64,000 nt of DNA from Rhodococcus sp. CH91 (GCF_022554085.1 NZ_JAKFYR010000002.1:62001-126000), one strand, 5' to 3'; positions 8,243 through 18,372 are shown, numbered from the stretch's first letter. Notes: a model not told the origin generated them from the letters alone. Numbers and translations are program-made.

Positions 8243-11200
8243 TCGTCGTCCTCCTCCGGGATGTGTTCCCCATCCGAGACGGTCTCACCGGGGTCGCGGG
8301 GCTCGCTCGCGGCCGTGACGATGGGTGGGTACACGTCACCGGTTACCCCGGCCCGGCGCGCATATCCCTGGACGTACTCCCGAAGTGCCGCTCCGGTCGG
8401 CCGGCGCCCCGCTCGAACATCACACGTGCCGACCTTGCTCTCCTGGATGAGCACGTTGGGATCGAGCGTGATGCCGAACAGGTCGTTGGTCGAGTCGCCG
8501 GTCACCATGCCGCCGCTGCCCCAGTGATAGGGCATCCACACCTGGTGGACCGTCCGGCCCTCGACCCTCAGCGGCCGCAACCGTTCCGTCACCATCACCC
8601 GGCCCTCGATCGCCGACCGTGCGGTGATCACATGGCACCAACCCATGTGCTCGAGTCCGCGCTCGGCCGCCAGAGCGGGGGAGACCTCCACGAACATCTC
8701 CGGTTGCAGTTCGGCGAGATGCTCGAGATAACGGCTCATCCCACCCGCGGTGTGGTGCTCGGTGAGCCGGCTGGTGGTGAACACGAAGGGGAAGATGTCG
8801 ACGTGTTCTTCCGGCGGCGCCGGATTCATCGGGTTGTCGTCGCGGCGGTATTCCAAGCGGGTCGGGTTGGCCTGCTGCCCGTAGAGCGGATTGCGGAACG
8901 GGGACTCGACGGGTTCGTAATGGGTCGGCATCGGCCCGTCGATGAGCCCTTGGGGCACGTAGAGGGCGCCCTTGCCGTCACCCTGCATGATGAACGGGTC
9001 GATCCCCTCGATCGCGTCGACCCCCTCGGAACCTTCGGACGAGCGGTAGCTCGGCGGCTTGGTCTTCTCGAAGTCCGGCACGTCCTGGCCGGTCCACTGC
9101 TGGGCGCCGGCATCCCACCACACGTAGGCCTTGCGTTCGCTCCACGGCCGGCCCTCGGGGTCGGCGGAGGCCCGGTTGTAGAGGATGCGGCGGTTCATCG
9201 GCCACGCCCAGCCCCACTCCGGAGCCACGGGCGACTGCTCGTGCCGCGACTTGCGCCGGTTCGCCTGGTTGACGCCGTCTGCGTACACGCCGGTGTAGAT
9301 CCAGCAGCCGCCCAGTGTGGAGCCGTCGGCCTTCATCTCGGTGAACGACGACAGCGGCCTGCGGGTCGCGATGTCGTAGCCGTTGATCTCCATCAGCACC
9401 GCTTCGGCGCTGGGCTCGTCGTATTCGCCGTGTACCGGATAGTCCCATGCCAGGTCGAGCAGGGGACGGTCGCGCTCGTCGGTCGACCCGGCCAGCCGCT
9501 CCTGCAGCATGCGCCCGAGGTGGTAGAAGAACCACAGATCCGAGCGGCAGTCCTCCGGGGGCTCGACGGCCTTCTCACGCCACTGCAGCATTCGCTGGGT
9601 CTGTGTGAAGGTGCCTTCCTTTTCCGCATAGGAGGCTGCCGGGAACAGGAACACCTCGGTGCCACACTCCTCGGTCACGATCTCCCCGGTCTCGATCTCT
9701 GGAGAGTCCTTCCAGAAGCTCGCACTCTCGATCTCGAACAGATCGCGCACCACGAGCCAGTCGAGATTCGCCATCCCGAGACGCTGGGCGCGGCCGTGGG
9801 CGGACCCGACGGCCGGATTCTGGCCGAGGAGGAAGTATCCCTTGACCTTTCCGTCGATCATGTCGAGCACCGTCCGATAGGTGCCGTGGTCGCCGGTGAT
9901 CTTGGGCATGTAGTCGAAGCAGAAGTCGTTGTCCGCGGTGGCCGCGTCGCCCCAATACGCCTTGAGCAGGTTCACCGCGTACGCATCGGCCTTCGACCAG
10001 AAACCCTTGCTGCCCGGCTTGCGGACGGCGTCGATCCAGTCCGAGAGCGACCCGTGATCATCGGGATTGGGCATCGGCAGGTAGCCGGGGAGGAGGTTGT
10101 ACAGGGTCGGGATGTCGGTCGACCCCTGGATGCTGGCGTGGCCGCGCAGCGCCATGATGCCCCCGCCGGGGCGGCCCATGTTGCCGAGCAGCAACTGCAG
10201 GATCGCGCCGGTGCGGATGTACTGCACGCCCACGCTGTGCTGAGTCCAGCCCACGCTGTAGACGAGCGCGGTCGTCCGCTCCCGTCCGGAGTTCTCCGTC
10301 CACGCCCGGCAGACCTCGAGGAAATCCTCCTGTGAGACGCCGCATGCCTGCTCGACCATCTCGGGGGTGTAGCGAGCAAAGTGCCTCTTGAGGATCTGGT
10401 AGACGCAGCGGGGGTGCTGCAGGCTGTCGTCGCGCCTCGGGTGGCCCGCGGTCTGCATCCCGTGTGCCTCGTGCTGCATGCCCGCAGCGGTGTCCCGGTG
10501 TTTCGCATGGTCCCCGGAGTCGTCGGCCTGGGACTCGTGCAGGTCGCCCGGCTCGTCCTCGACGTCGTACTGCCAGCTCGTCGGGTCGTAGGTCCGTGTC
10601 TCGGGATCGAAACCGGAGAAGAGACCGTCGAGCTCGTCGGCATCCGTGAACTTGTCGCTGACGAGCATCGGTGCGTTCGTGTAGTTGACCACGTACTCGC
10701 GGAAGTCCAGCTCGTTGCTCAGTACGTAGTTGACGATGCCGCCGAGGAAGGCGATGTCGCTGCCGACACGGATGGGCACGTGCTTGTCCGCCACTGCGCT
10801 GGTGCGGGTGAAACGCGGATCGACGTGAATGACGCGGGCACCACGCTTCTGGGCCTCCACGACCCACTGGAAGCCCACCGGGTGGGCTTCGGCCATGTTG
10901 GAACCCTGGATGATGATGCAGTCAGCGTTGGCCAGGTCGGCTGTGTAGCCGGTGGCACCGCCGCGCCCGAAGCTGGTCCCCAGACCGGGGACGGTGGCGG
11001 AGTGTCATATGCGGGCCTGGTTCTCGATCTGGACCGCCCCCATCGCCGTGAACAGCTTCTTGATGAGGTAGTTCTCCTCGTTGTCCAGTGTCGCTCCGCC
11101 GAGGCTGGCGATGCCCATCGTGCGCCGGACACGGCGGCCCTTGTCGTCGAATTCCTGCCAGGTGTCGCGCCGGGTCTGCAACACCCGGTCGGCGACCATC

Positions 11201-11574
11201 TCCATGGCCGTTCCGAGGTCGAGGTCTTCCCATTCGGTGCCGTAGGGACGGCGATACCGGACCCGGGTCTTGCGCAGTTCGCTGGTGACGAGATTCTTGC
11301 TCGCCGAACCCTTGGGGCACAGCCGCCCGCGGTTGACCGGACTGTCGGGATCGCCTTCGATCTGGACGATCTGCTCGTCCTTGACGAAGATCTTCTGGGC
11401 GCATCCGACCGCGCAGTAGGGGCACACGCTGCGCGCGACCCGATCCGCGGTCGAGGTGCGCGGTTCGATCTCGTCGGTACGCCGGGAGCGGGCCGCCTTG
11501 CCGCGTCCGAGCAGGTCTCGGCCGGTGAGCTGGCGCAGGACGGGCCAGGGGAGCGGTGACTTCTTCTCCACCAT
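8239..11574 (-). CDS. fdhA: Formate dehydrogenase catalytic (alpha) subunit, selenocysteine-containing
   Basis: Two reading frames, 11574-11005 and the one below it, are a single gene interrupted by an in-frame TGA at 11007-11005. Read as selenocysteine it gives a 1111-residue molybdopterin oxidoreductase with Sec190. The flanking residues ARI-U-HSATVPGLGTSFG are the FDH-N/FDH-O active-site context. An N-terminal [4Fe-4S] site is formed by Cys51, Cys54, Cys58 and Cys86. The molybdopterin domains follow (NLDWLVVRDLFEIES, SEGSEGVDAIEG) and the C-terminal cofactor domain ends near residue 1090. ATG 11574 has GGGAGG upstream. No canonical twin-arginine signal is visible. A His/Asp-rich insertion sits at about residues 337-383. 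The gene oxidises formate to CO2 and lies next to the Sec machinery. Confidence 0.93.
10976..11007 (-). promoter_or_regulatory. Bacterial SECIS element (Sec codon and downstream hairpin)
   Basis: On the coding strand the UGA is followed after 12 nt by the hairpin GUCCCC-GGUCU-GGGGAC: stem 10992-10987 with 10981-10976, loop 10986-10982. The GGUCU loop starts 18 nt after the UGA, the same spacing and loop sequence as I recall for E. coli fdhF. This is the site SelB is expected to bind on the mRNA. The bulged U of the E. coli stem is not evident here. Confidence 0.85.
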
Positions 11575-11686
11575 CGGACCTCCCTTCGTGCGTTGCCGAT
11601 CACGAAGTTACCGGCTCGGTGCGCTTCGTGCCGGGAATTCGTATTCGGTGCAGGTCGCCCGGGATGTCGGCCTCGCCGGCATGCCG

Positions 11687-12709
11687 TCAGCGCACCCGCA
11701 CCGCGTGCGTGCCGGCCGGGACCACCTCGCCGATGACCGGGTGTCCGGGAAGCTCCCCCACGACCAGCAGGCCCCCGGACGTCTGCGCGTCGGCGAGCAG
11801 AAGCAGTTCGTCCTCGTCCAGGGCGGAATCCACCTGGTCGCGCACCCAGTCGAGATTGCGGCGACTACCGCCCGGCACGAATCCCTCGGCCAGCGACTGC
11901 CTCGCCCCGTCGACGTAGGGGACGCTCGCGGCGTCGATCACGGCCGTCGTGCCGCTGGCCCGCATCATCTTCATCAGGTGGCCGAGCAGGCCGAATCCCG
12001 TCACGTCGGTGGCGGCACGCACCCCGGCGGCACCGGCGAGCTGCGCGGCATCGCGGTTGAGGGTGGACATCACCGCGACCGCTTCCTCGAACCGCTCTCC
12101 GGTGGCCTTGTGGCGGTTGTTGAGGATGCCGAGACCGAGTGGCTTGGTGAGGGTGAGCGGCAGGCCGGGCTCCGCAGCGTCGTTGCGCAGCAAGCGATCC
12201 GGGTCACCCAGCCCGGTGACCGCCAGCCCGTACTTCGGCTCGCGGTCGTCGATGCTGTGACCGCCGGCGAGATGAGCGCCGGCCTCGGCGCACGCATCGG
12301 CACCGCCCCGCATGACCTCGGCCGCCAGTTCGAAGGGAATGATCTCGCGCGGCCAGCCCAGCAGGTTCACCGCGACGACCGGTGTGCCGCCCATCGCGTA
12401 CACGTCGGACATGGCATTGGTGGCGGCGATCCGCCCCCAGTCGTAGGGGTCGTCGACGACCGGCGTGAAGAAGTCGGCGGTCACGATCACCGCGCGGCCG
12501 CTTCCGTCGGGAGCCGGGTCGATCCGGACCGCGGCGCCGTCGTCACCGTTCTCCACACCGACCAGCAGGTCGCCCGAGGCGCGGCCGCTCTGCAGACCGC
12601 CGAGCACCCGTTCGAGTTCGCCGGGCGGAACCTTGCAGGCGCAGCCACCGCCGGCGGCGTACTGAGTGAGCCGGTATGCGCCTTCGGGGAGGTCGAGATG
12701 TGCGGTCAT
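11687..12709 (-). CDS. selD: Selenide, water dikinase
   Basis: This 340-residue enzyme makes selenophosphate from selenide and ATP, the selenium donor for SelA. The N-terminal catalytic segment TQYAAGGGCACKVPP holds Cys23, Cys25 and Lys26, matching Cys17/Lys20 of E. coli. The AIRS-type ATP domain shows DFFTPVVDDPYDWGRIAATNAMSDVYAMGG and the C-terminal part DVTGFGLLGHLMKM and LLADAQTSGGLL. The active-site position is Cys, not Sec. It is divergent from the tRNA-Sec gene with 57 bp between. A -10-like TATGTT (12721-12716) ends six bases before ATG 12709, so the mRNA may be leaderless. About 110 bp separate its end from the fdhA start on the same strand. Confidence 0.95.
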   Translation of the reverse strand: MTAHLDLPEGAYRLTQYAAGGGCACKVPPGELERVLGGLQSGRASGDLLVGVENGDDGAAVRIDPAPDGSGRAVIVTADFFTPVVDDPYDWGRIAATNAMSDVYAMGGTPVVAVNLLGWPREIIPFELAAEVMRGGADACAEAGAHLAGGHSIDDREPKYGLAVTGLGDPDRLLRNDAAEPGLPLTLTKPLGLGILNNRHKATGERFEEAVAVMSTLNRDAAQLAGAAGVRAATDVTGFGLLGHLMKMMRASGTTAVIDAASVPYVDGARQSLAEGFVPGGSRRNLDWVRDQVDSALDEDELLLLADAQTSGGLLVVGELPGHPVIGEVVPAGTHAVRVR

Positions 12710-12754
12710 GTACTCAACATACGGCCGTGGCGCAGCGCCGACCGGGCTTCGGGT

Positions 12755-12760
12755 TAAGGT
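12755..12760 (+). promoter_or_regulatory. Predicted -10 element of the tRNA-Sec/selAB transcript
   Basis: TAAGGT lies six bases upstream of the 5' end of the tRNA-Sec gene, as expected for a -10 hexamer with transcription starting at or near the tRNA. No convincing -35 is visible. The prediction rests on spacing and the TAnnnT pattern only. Confidence 0.45.
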
Positions 12761-12766
12761 GAGCGC

Positions 12767-12861
12767 GGAGGTGGTTCTCGTCTGGTGACGGTCACGGTCT
12801 TCAAAACCGTTGTGGCCCAGTAGCTGGGTCAGGCGGGTTCGATTCCCGTCCGCCTCCGCCA
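12767..12861 (+). tRNA. selC: tRNA-Sec (anticodon UCA)
   Basis: The 95-nt tRNA has an 8-bp acceptor stem (GGAGGTGG with CCGCCTCC), a 5-bp anticodon stem ACGGT/ACCGT around the loop CTTCAAA, anticodon TCA at 12801-12803, a long variable arm (GGCCCAG/CTGGGTC) and an encoded CCA. The 8-bp acceptor and long extra arm are the hallmarks of bacterial tRNA-Sec. It delivers selenocysteine at UGA after charging with serine and conversion by SelA. It lies 32 bp before selA on the same strand. Confidence 0.96.
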
Positions 12862-12893
12862 AGTTTTCCGTGGTCTGTGGGATGAGGAGACGC

Positions 12894-14198
12894 GTGCCGG
12901 ATCCGAGGCGGGAGATTCCCCGTACCGACCAGGTCCTGGCCGATCCGCGCCTGCGCGAGGCCGTGGAGCGGATCGGCCCCCGGCTGGTCAAACAGGCGGT
13001 GGTCGCGGCCCAGCAGCAGTGCCGCGACGGCGGGATCGAGCCGGCCGCCGTCGCCGACATCGCAGTCGCATCCTTGCCGGTGGGAGCGACCACTCTGCGC
13101 CGCGTGATCAACGCGACCGGCGTGGTGGTGCACACCAACCTCGGGCGCGCTCCGCTGTCCCGCGCCGCAGTCGATGCCGTGAGCACGGCGGCGGGCGCGA
13201 CCGACGTCGAACTCGACCTGGCGACGGGCCGTCGTGGCCGTCGCGGGCGCGGCGCTCTCGAAGCGCTCGCCGCGCAGGTACCCGACGCCGGTGCGGTCCA
13301 CGTGGTCAACAACGGTGCGGCTGCTCTCGCTCTGGTCACCCGGGTGCTCGCGCGTGGTGGCCGGTCGATCGTGATCGCCCGGGGCGAGCTGGTCGAGATC
13401 GGCGACGGTTTCCGGATCCCGGAGCTGCTGGAATCGGTGGGTGCTCGGTTGCGGGAGGTCGGCACGACCAACCGGGTGCGCCTGAGCGACTACGCCGGGG
13501 CTCTCGACTCCGACACCGCCTTCGTGCTCAAGGTCCATCCCTCCAACTTCACCGTCAGCGGATTCACGTCGTCGGTGTCGGTGGGGGAACTGACCGGTCT
13601 GGGCGTTCCCGTGGTGGTCGACATCGGATCGGGGCTGCTGGCCCCTCATCCGCGTCTGCCGAACGAGCCCGACGCCACCACCGTGTTGCGTGCCGGAGCC
13701 GACCTCGTGACCGCCTCGGGAGACAAACTGCTCGGCGGTCCGCAGGCCGGCCTGGTGCTCGGCGAGGCGGGGCTGGTGGAGCGGCTGCGCCGAGACCCGT
13801 TCGCCCGCGCACTGCGCGTGGACAAACTCACGCTCGCAGCGCTCGAGGCGACCCTGACCGGGCCGACCCCTCCGGTTCCGGCCGCGCTCGACCGCCGACC
13901 GGACGAGCTCCGTCGCCGGGCCCGGATGATCTGCGCGGCACTCCCGCCCGGCCTGGAGCCCGAAGTGGTCGACTCCGAGGGGGTGGTGGGTGGCGGTGGG
14001 GCCCCGGACGTGGTCCTGCCCAGCGTCGCGGTCGCGCTGCCCGAGCGCCTCGCCGGTCCCTTGCGTCTCGGCGAGCACCCGGTCGTCGGCCGGGTCGAGC
14101 GCGGCAGGCTGCTGCTCGACCTGCTCGCGGTGGCCCCCGGCGAAGACGACGGCCTGATCGACGCTGTGAAGCGCGTCGCCTGCCGCGAAGAACGCTGA
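12894..14198 (+). CDS. selA: L-seryl-tRNA(Sec) selenium transferase
   Basis: The 434-residue PLP enzyme converts Ser-tRNA-Sec to Sec-tRNA-Sec using selenophosphate. Visible features are RVINATGVVVHTNLGRAPLS, the HVVNNGAAAL segment, and the PLP lysine in TASGDKLLGGPQAG (about residue 280). The start is uncertain: GTG 12894 is chosen because GAGGAG (12884-12889) precedes it; ATG 12882 lies within that RBS and would add four residues. selB begins one base inside the selA stop (TGATG), so the two are translationally coupled. The upstream tRNA-Sec is probably on the same transcript. Confidence 0.94.
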   Translation: MPDPRREIPRTDQVLADPRLREAVERIGPRLVKQAVVAAQQQCRDGGIEPAAVADIAVASLPVGATTLRRVINATGVVVHTNLGRAPLSRAAVDAVSTAAGATDVELDLATGRRGRRGRGALEALAAQVPDAGAVHVVNNGAAALALVTRVLARGGRSIVIARGELVEIGDGFRIPELLESVGARLREVGTTNRVRLSDYAGALDSDTAFVLKVHPSNFTVSGFTSSVSVGELTGLGVPVVVDIGSGLLAPHPRLPNEPDATTVLRAGADLVTASGDKLLGGPQAGLVLGEAGLVERLRRDPFARALRVDKLTLAALEATLTGPTPPVPAALDRRPDELRRRARMICAALPPGLEPEVVDSEGVVGGGGAPDVVLPSVAVALPERLAGPLRLGEHPVVGRVERGRLLLDLLAVAPGEDDGLIDAVKRVACREER

Positions 14199-15940
14199 TG
14201 CACGTCGTCGCGACCGCCGGGCACGTCGACCACGGCAAGTCGACGCTGGTCGAAGCGCTCACCGGTGCCGATCCGGACCGGCTCGCCGAGGAACGGCGGC
14301 GAGGACTGACCATCGAACTCGGGTACTGCTGGACCTCCTGGCCGGAGGTCGGCGAGGTCGCCTTCGTCGACGTCCCCGGGCACGAGCGTTTCCTGACTAC
14401 GATGCTGGCCGGGGTGGGGCCGGTCCCGGCCGCCATGTTCGTCGTCGCCGCCGACGACCCGTGGATGCCCCAGGCGGCCGAGCACCTGGCTGCCCTCGAT
14501 GCGCTGGGCGTGCGACACGCGGTCGTGGCCGTGACCCGCGCAGATCTTGCCGATCCGGGACCTGCTTCCGCGCGGGCCGCTGCGGAGATCGCCCGTACCG
14601 GTCTGGCAGGGGCGCCCGTCGTCCCGGTCAGCGGCCGGACCGGGATGGGCCTCGACGCCCTCCGCGCCGCTCTGACGACGATGGTCGCCGCGCTGCCGGA
14701 TCCGGAGCCCGACGCCGACGTCCGGCTGTGGGTGGATCGCCGGTTCACCGTGCGCGGAGCCGGAACGGTGGTCACCGGGACACTTCCGGCCGGGACGGTC
14801 CGTGTCGGCGACACCCTCGCCCTCGGCGACACGCCGCTGCGGGTGCGCGGCGTCCAGGCGCTCGGGCGTGACCGCCCGGCGGTGAGCGGCGTGGCCAGGG
14901 TCGCCCTCAACCTCACCGGCCGGATCGACGACCTGAGCCGGGGGAGTGTGCTCGTGACGCCCGACGCGTGGCACCACACCTCCGTGGTGGACGTCCGTCT
15001 CACGGGGGAGGGCCGGCCCCCGGTCGCGCCCGTGCTGCATGTCGGGGCCGCGGATGTCGGCGTCCGGTGTCGTCCGCTCGGAGACGACCTCGCCAGGCTC
15101 ACCCTCGACCGGCCGCTGCCTCTCCGGATAGGGGATCGCGCCCTGCTGCGCGATCCGGGGCGCCGGACGATCTGGCGCGCCGACGTTCTCGATCCGGACC
15201 CACCACGCCTCCGGCGTCGCGGTGCCGCAGCACGGCGGGCGCTTCAGCTCGCGGGTGCCGAGGGCACTCCGCGCCTGGCCGACGAACTCCGCCGCCGCGG
15301 GCTCCTGCATCGGGAGCGCATGCGGCAGCTGGGTATTCCTCGGGAAGAGGGCGACCACTTGGTCGTCGGGCCGTGGTTCGTCGCGCCTGCCTTCGCGAAA
15401 GCGGTCGCCGACCGGTTGCCCACCCTTGTCGCAGAGCACGCCCGCGCGCATCCACTCGATCCGGCCGCCCCCCTGACCGTGCTCGCGGCGCAGTTGCGAC
15501 TTCCCACCCCGGAGCTGGTGCGGGCCTTGGTGCGCCCACCCCTCGACGTGGTCGGAGGCCGGGTGGTCGCTCCCGGCGCCGACGCACTACCGGGCAGGAT
15601 CCGGAAGGCCGTCGAGCAGGTGCACCGCGACCTGCAGGCGTCCCCGTTCCTCGCCCCGACCGCCGACCGCCTCCGTGAGCTCGGTCTCGACGACCGGGCA
15701 CTCGCAGCAGCCGAGCGCAGCGGCCGGCTGTGGCGGGTGGGGCCGGGAATCGTCCTGCTTCCCGACGCCGCCGACGCCGCCGTCGCCCGGTTGCGGGAGT
15801 TGGATCAGCCCTTCACGACCAGCGCGGCGCGCGAGCGGCTGGCGACGACCCGGAGGGTGGTGCTTCCGCTGCTCGACCGGCTGGACAGGGCCGGACGCAC
15901 ACGACGGCTCGCCGACGACCGTCGCGAGGTCGTGCGGTAG
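14198..15940 (+). CDS. selB: Selenocysteine-specific translation elongation factor
   Basis: The 580-residue GTPase brings Sec-tRNA-Sec to the ribosome at UGA codons marked by a SECIS hairpin. The G-domain motifs are TAGHVDHGKST (residues 6-16), the DVPGHE G3 motif and TRAD in place of NKxD. EF-Tu-like domains 2-3 follow (FTVRGAGTVVTGTLPAGTV), and from about residue 350 a C-terminal extension contains winged-helix repeats that would bind the mRNA hairpin. The length fits the actinobacterial family. The start overlaps the selA stop. No other Sec-using gene is seen in the window besides fdhA. Confidence 0.95.
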   Translation: MHVVATAGHVDHGKSTLVEALTGADPDRLAEERRRGLTIELGYCWTSWPEVGEVAFVDVPGHERFLTTMLAGVGPVPAAMFVVAADDPWMPQAAEHLAALDALGVRHAVVAVTRADLADPGPASARAAAEIARTGLAGAPVVPVSGRTGMGLDALRAALTTMVAALPDPEPDADVRLWVDRRFTVRGAGTVVTGTLPAGTVRVGDTLALGDTPLRVRGVQALGRDRPAVSGVARVALNLTGRIDDLSRGSVLVTPDAWHHTSVVDVRLTGEGRPPVAPVLHVGAADVGVRCRPLGDDLARLTLDRPLPLRIGDRALLRDPGRRTIWRADVLDPDPPRLRRRGAAARRALQLAGAEGTPRLADELRRRGLLHRERMRQLGIPREEGDHLVVGPWFVAPAFAKAVADRLPTLVAEHARAHPLDPAAPLTVLAAQLRLPTPELVRALVRPPLDVVGGRVVAPGADALPGRIRKAVEQVHRDLQASPFLAPTADRLRELGLDDRALAAAERSGRLWRVGPGIVLLPDAADAAVARLRELDQPFTTSAARERLATTRRVVLPLLDRLDRAGRTRRLADDRREVVR

Positions 15941-15975
15941 GCACTGGCGGCGGCAAGCGGATTCGTTCCGGAAAG

Positions 15976-16016
15976 GCGAGGGGCGGCTCCCGGACTCGCC
16001 GGTAGCCGCCCCTCGC
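15976..16016. terminator. Bidirectional hairpin between selB and gdhA
   Basis: A perfect 13-bp inverted repeat, GCGAGGGGCGGCT (15976-15988) and AGCCGCCCCTCGC (16004-16016), lies between two convergent genes. There is no clear U-tract, as is common in actinobacteria. Confidence 0.75.
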
Positions 16017-16031
16017 GTGAAATGCCGGTCG

Positions 16032-17381
<1,350 letters not shown>

Positions 17382-17427
17382 CTACCTGACTCTGTGAGGA
17401 TTCTGTAACACGGGTTTTACGACGAAA

Positions 17428-17433
17428 ACTATA
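17428..17433 (-). promoter_or_regulatory. Predicted -10 element for gdhA
   Basis: TATAGT on the minus strand lies about 53 bp upstream of the chosen gdhA start, in an AT-rich patch between gdhA and tRNA-Arg. The -35 region is weak. This is a pattern-based prediction. Confidence 0.35.
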
Positions 17434-17579
17434 GGACGTGGTCCTTAGCATGTGTTAACCCGGTGGGGAGGTGGGATAAGGAACACACGGCTCGCACGCG
17501 GGTCGGAACCGGGGGAAGTGCCTGCTCGGACCTAGAATGTCCGACTTCGGAATCCGCACACGGACACCGGTGATGGGTG

Positions 17580-17653
17580 TGCCCCCGGCAGGACTCGAAC
17601 CTGCGACCTAGAGATTAGAAGGCTCTTGCTCTATCCAGCTGAGCTACGGAGGC
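17580..17653 (-). tRNA. tRNA-Arg (anticodon UCU)
   Basis: The gene reads GCCTCCG...CGGGGGC at the acceptor stem, has D arm GCTC/GAGC, anticodon loop CTTCTAA (anticodon TCT) and T arm GCAGG-TTCGAGT-CCTGC. CCA is not encoded. One base pair of the anticodon stem (positions 31-39) is C-T mismatched. It decodes AGA and AGG, rare codons in this GC-rich genome. Confidence 0.93.
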
Positions 17654-17715
17654 GCGGCCAGAATCTTAGCGGGTGCCGTCCGGAAGGTCTGCACACACCC
17701 TTCCGGCGGGCGGGG

Positions 17716-18372
17716 TCACCGCTCGAGCGAGGTGCCCCGCCCGTCGTCGACATCCGACTCGGCCCGGGGAACGTCCACCTCCCCGGACTTGAACCTCTGG
17801 AGGACGTGGTCGATCCCGATGCCGAGGACCACCGCGACGCAGATCGACACGGCGGCACCGAACAGCGGCTGGGATTCGAACCAGCCGCCGACGAGGCGTC
17901 CCACCAGCGCCGAGTACAACGCCCAGGTGGTACCGCCCAGGATCGTGAGCGGGACGAACTTCTGCCGCGGATAGCGGGTCGCGCCGGCCGTCATGTTGAC
18001 CGCGATGCGGCCGATGGGGATGTAGCGGGCCGTGAGGATCACCGCGGCGCCACGCTTGTCGAGCCCGCGCCGCGCCCACGCGAAGGCGGCCCGCGCCTTC
18101 GGGCGACGCATCCACCGGAACCGCTCCGTGCCGACCTTCCGTCCGATCGTGTAGGCGATGTTGTCGCCGATGATCGCGCCGAGTGCAGCGAGCACGATGA
18201 TGATCCACAGATAGGGCCGGCCGGTCGAACCCGACAGCGACGCCAGGGTGACCAGGATGGTCTCGCTGGGGACGGGCGGGAAGAAGCCGTCCATGACGCA
18301 CACGGCGAAGAGCAAGGGGTAGACCCAGAGGGCCGCGGCCTGCCCGATGATGAATTCGTTGATCACGTTCAT
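17716..18372 (-). CDS. DedA-family inner membrane protein
   Basis: The 218-residue membrane protein has the DedA/SNARE-associated signature: FPPVPSETILVTLASLSG near the N-terminus, then GDNIAYTIGRKVG and RYIPIGRIAVNMTAGATRYP. Such proteins act as lipid scramblases or flippases and support membrane homeostasis. The start ATG 18372 is the first methionine matching the family; AGGAG lies somewhat far upstream. It is divergent from the CopD/CtaG gene. The C-terminal 30 residues are charged and variable. Confidence 0.88.
   Translation of the reverse strand: MNVINEFIIGQAAALWVYPLLFAVCVMDGFFPPVPSETILVTLASLSGSTGRPYLWIIIVLAALGAIIGDNIAYTIGRKVGTERFRWMRRPKARAAFAWARRGLDKRGAAVILTARYIPIGRIAVNMTAGATRYPRQKFVPLTILGGTTWALYSALVGRLVGGWFESQPLFGAAVSICVAVVLGIGIDHVLQRFKSGEVDVPRAESDVDDGRGTSLER

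Noticed and set aside
6303-8339. A 678-codon frame treated as a fused Fe-S/membrane subunit
   Set aside because: The upstream 336 codons overlap the true Fe-S subunit in another frame; NrfD homology begins after ATG 7331.
11005-11007. In-frame TGA as a nonsense mutation making fdhA a pseudogene
   Set aside because: The residues around it match the Sec position of formate dehydrogenases, a SECIS-like hairpin follows, and a complete Sec machinery is adjacent.
12767-12861. The tRNA as a suppressor tRNA-Ser reading UGA
   Set aside because: The 8-bp acceptor stem, UCA anticodon, long extra arm and position beside selA fit tRNA-Sec.
13019-15940. A 973-codon frame treated as one selB gene
   Set aside because: The part before 14198 is an out-of-frame reading of selA; SelB homology starts exactly at MHVVATAGHVDHGKST.
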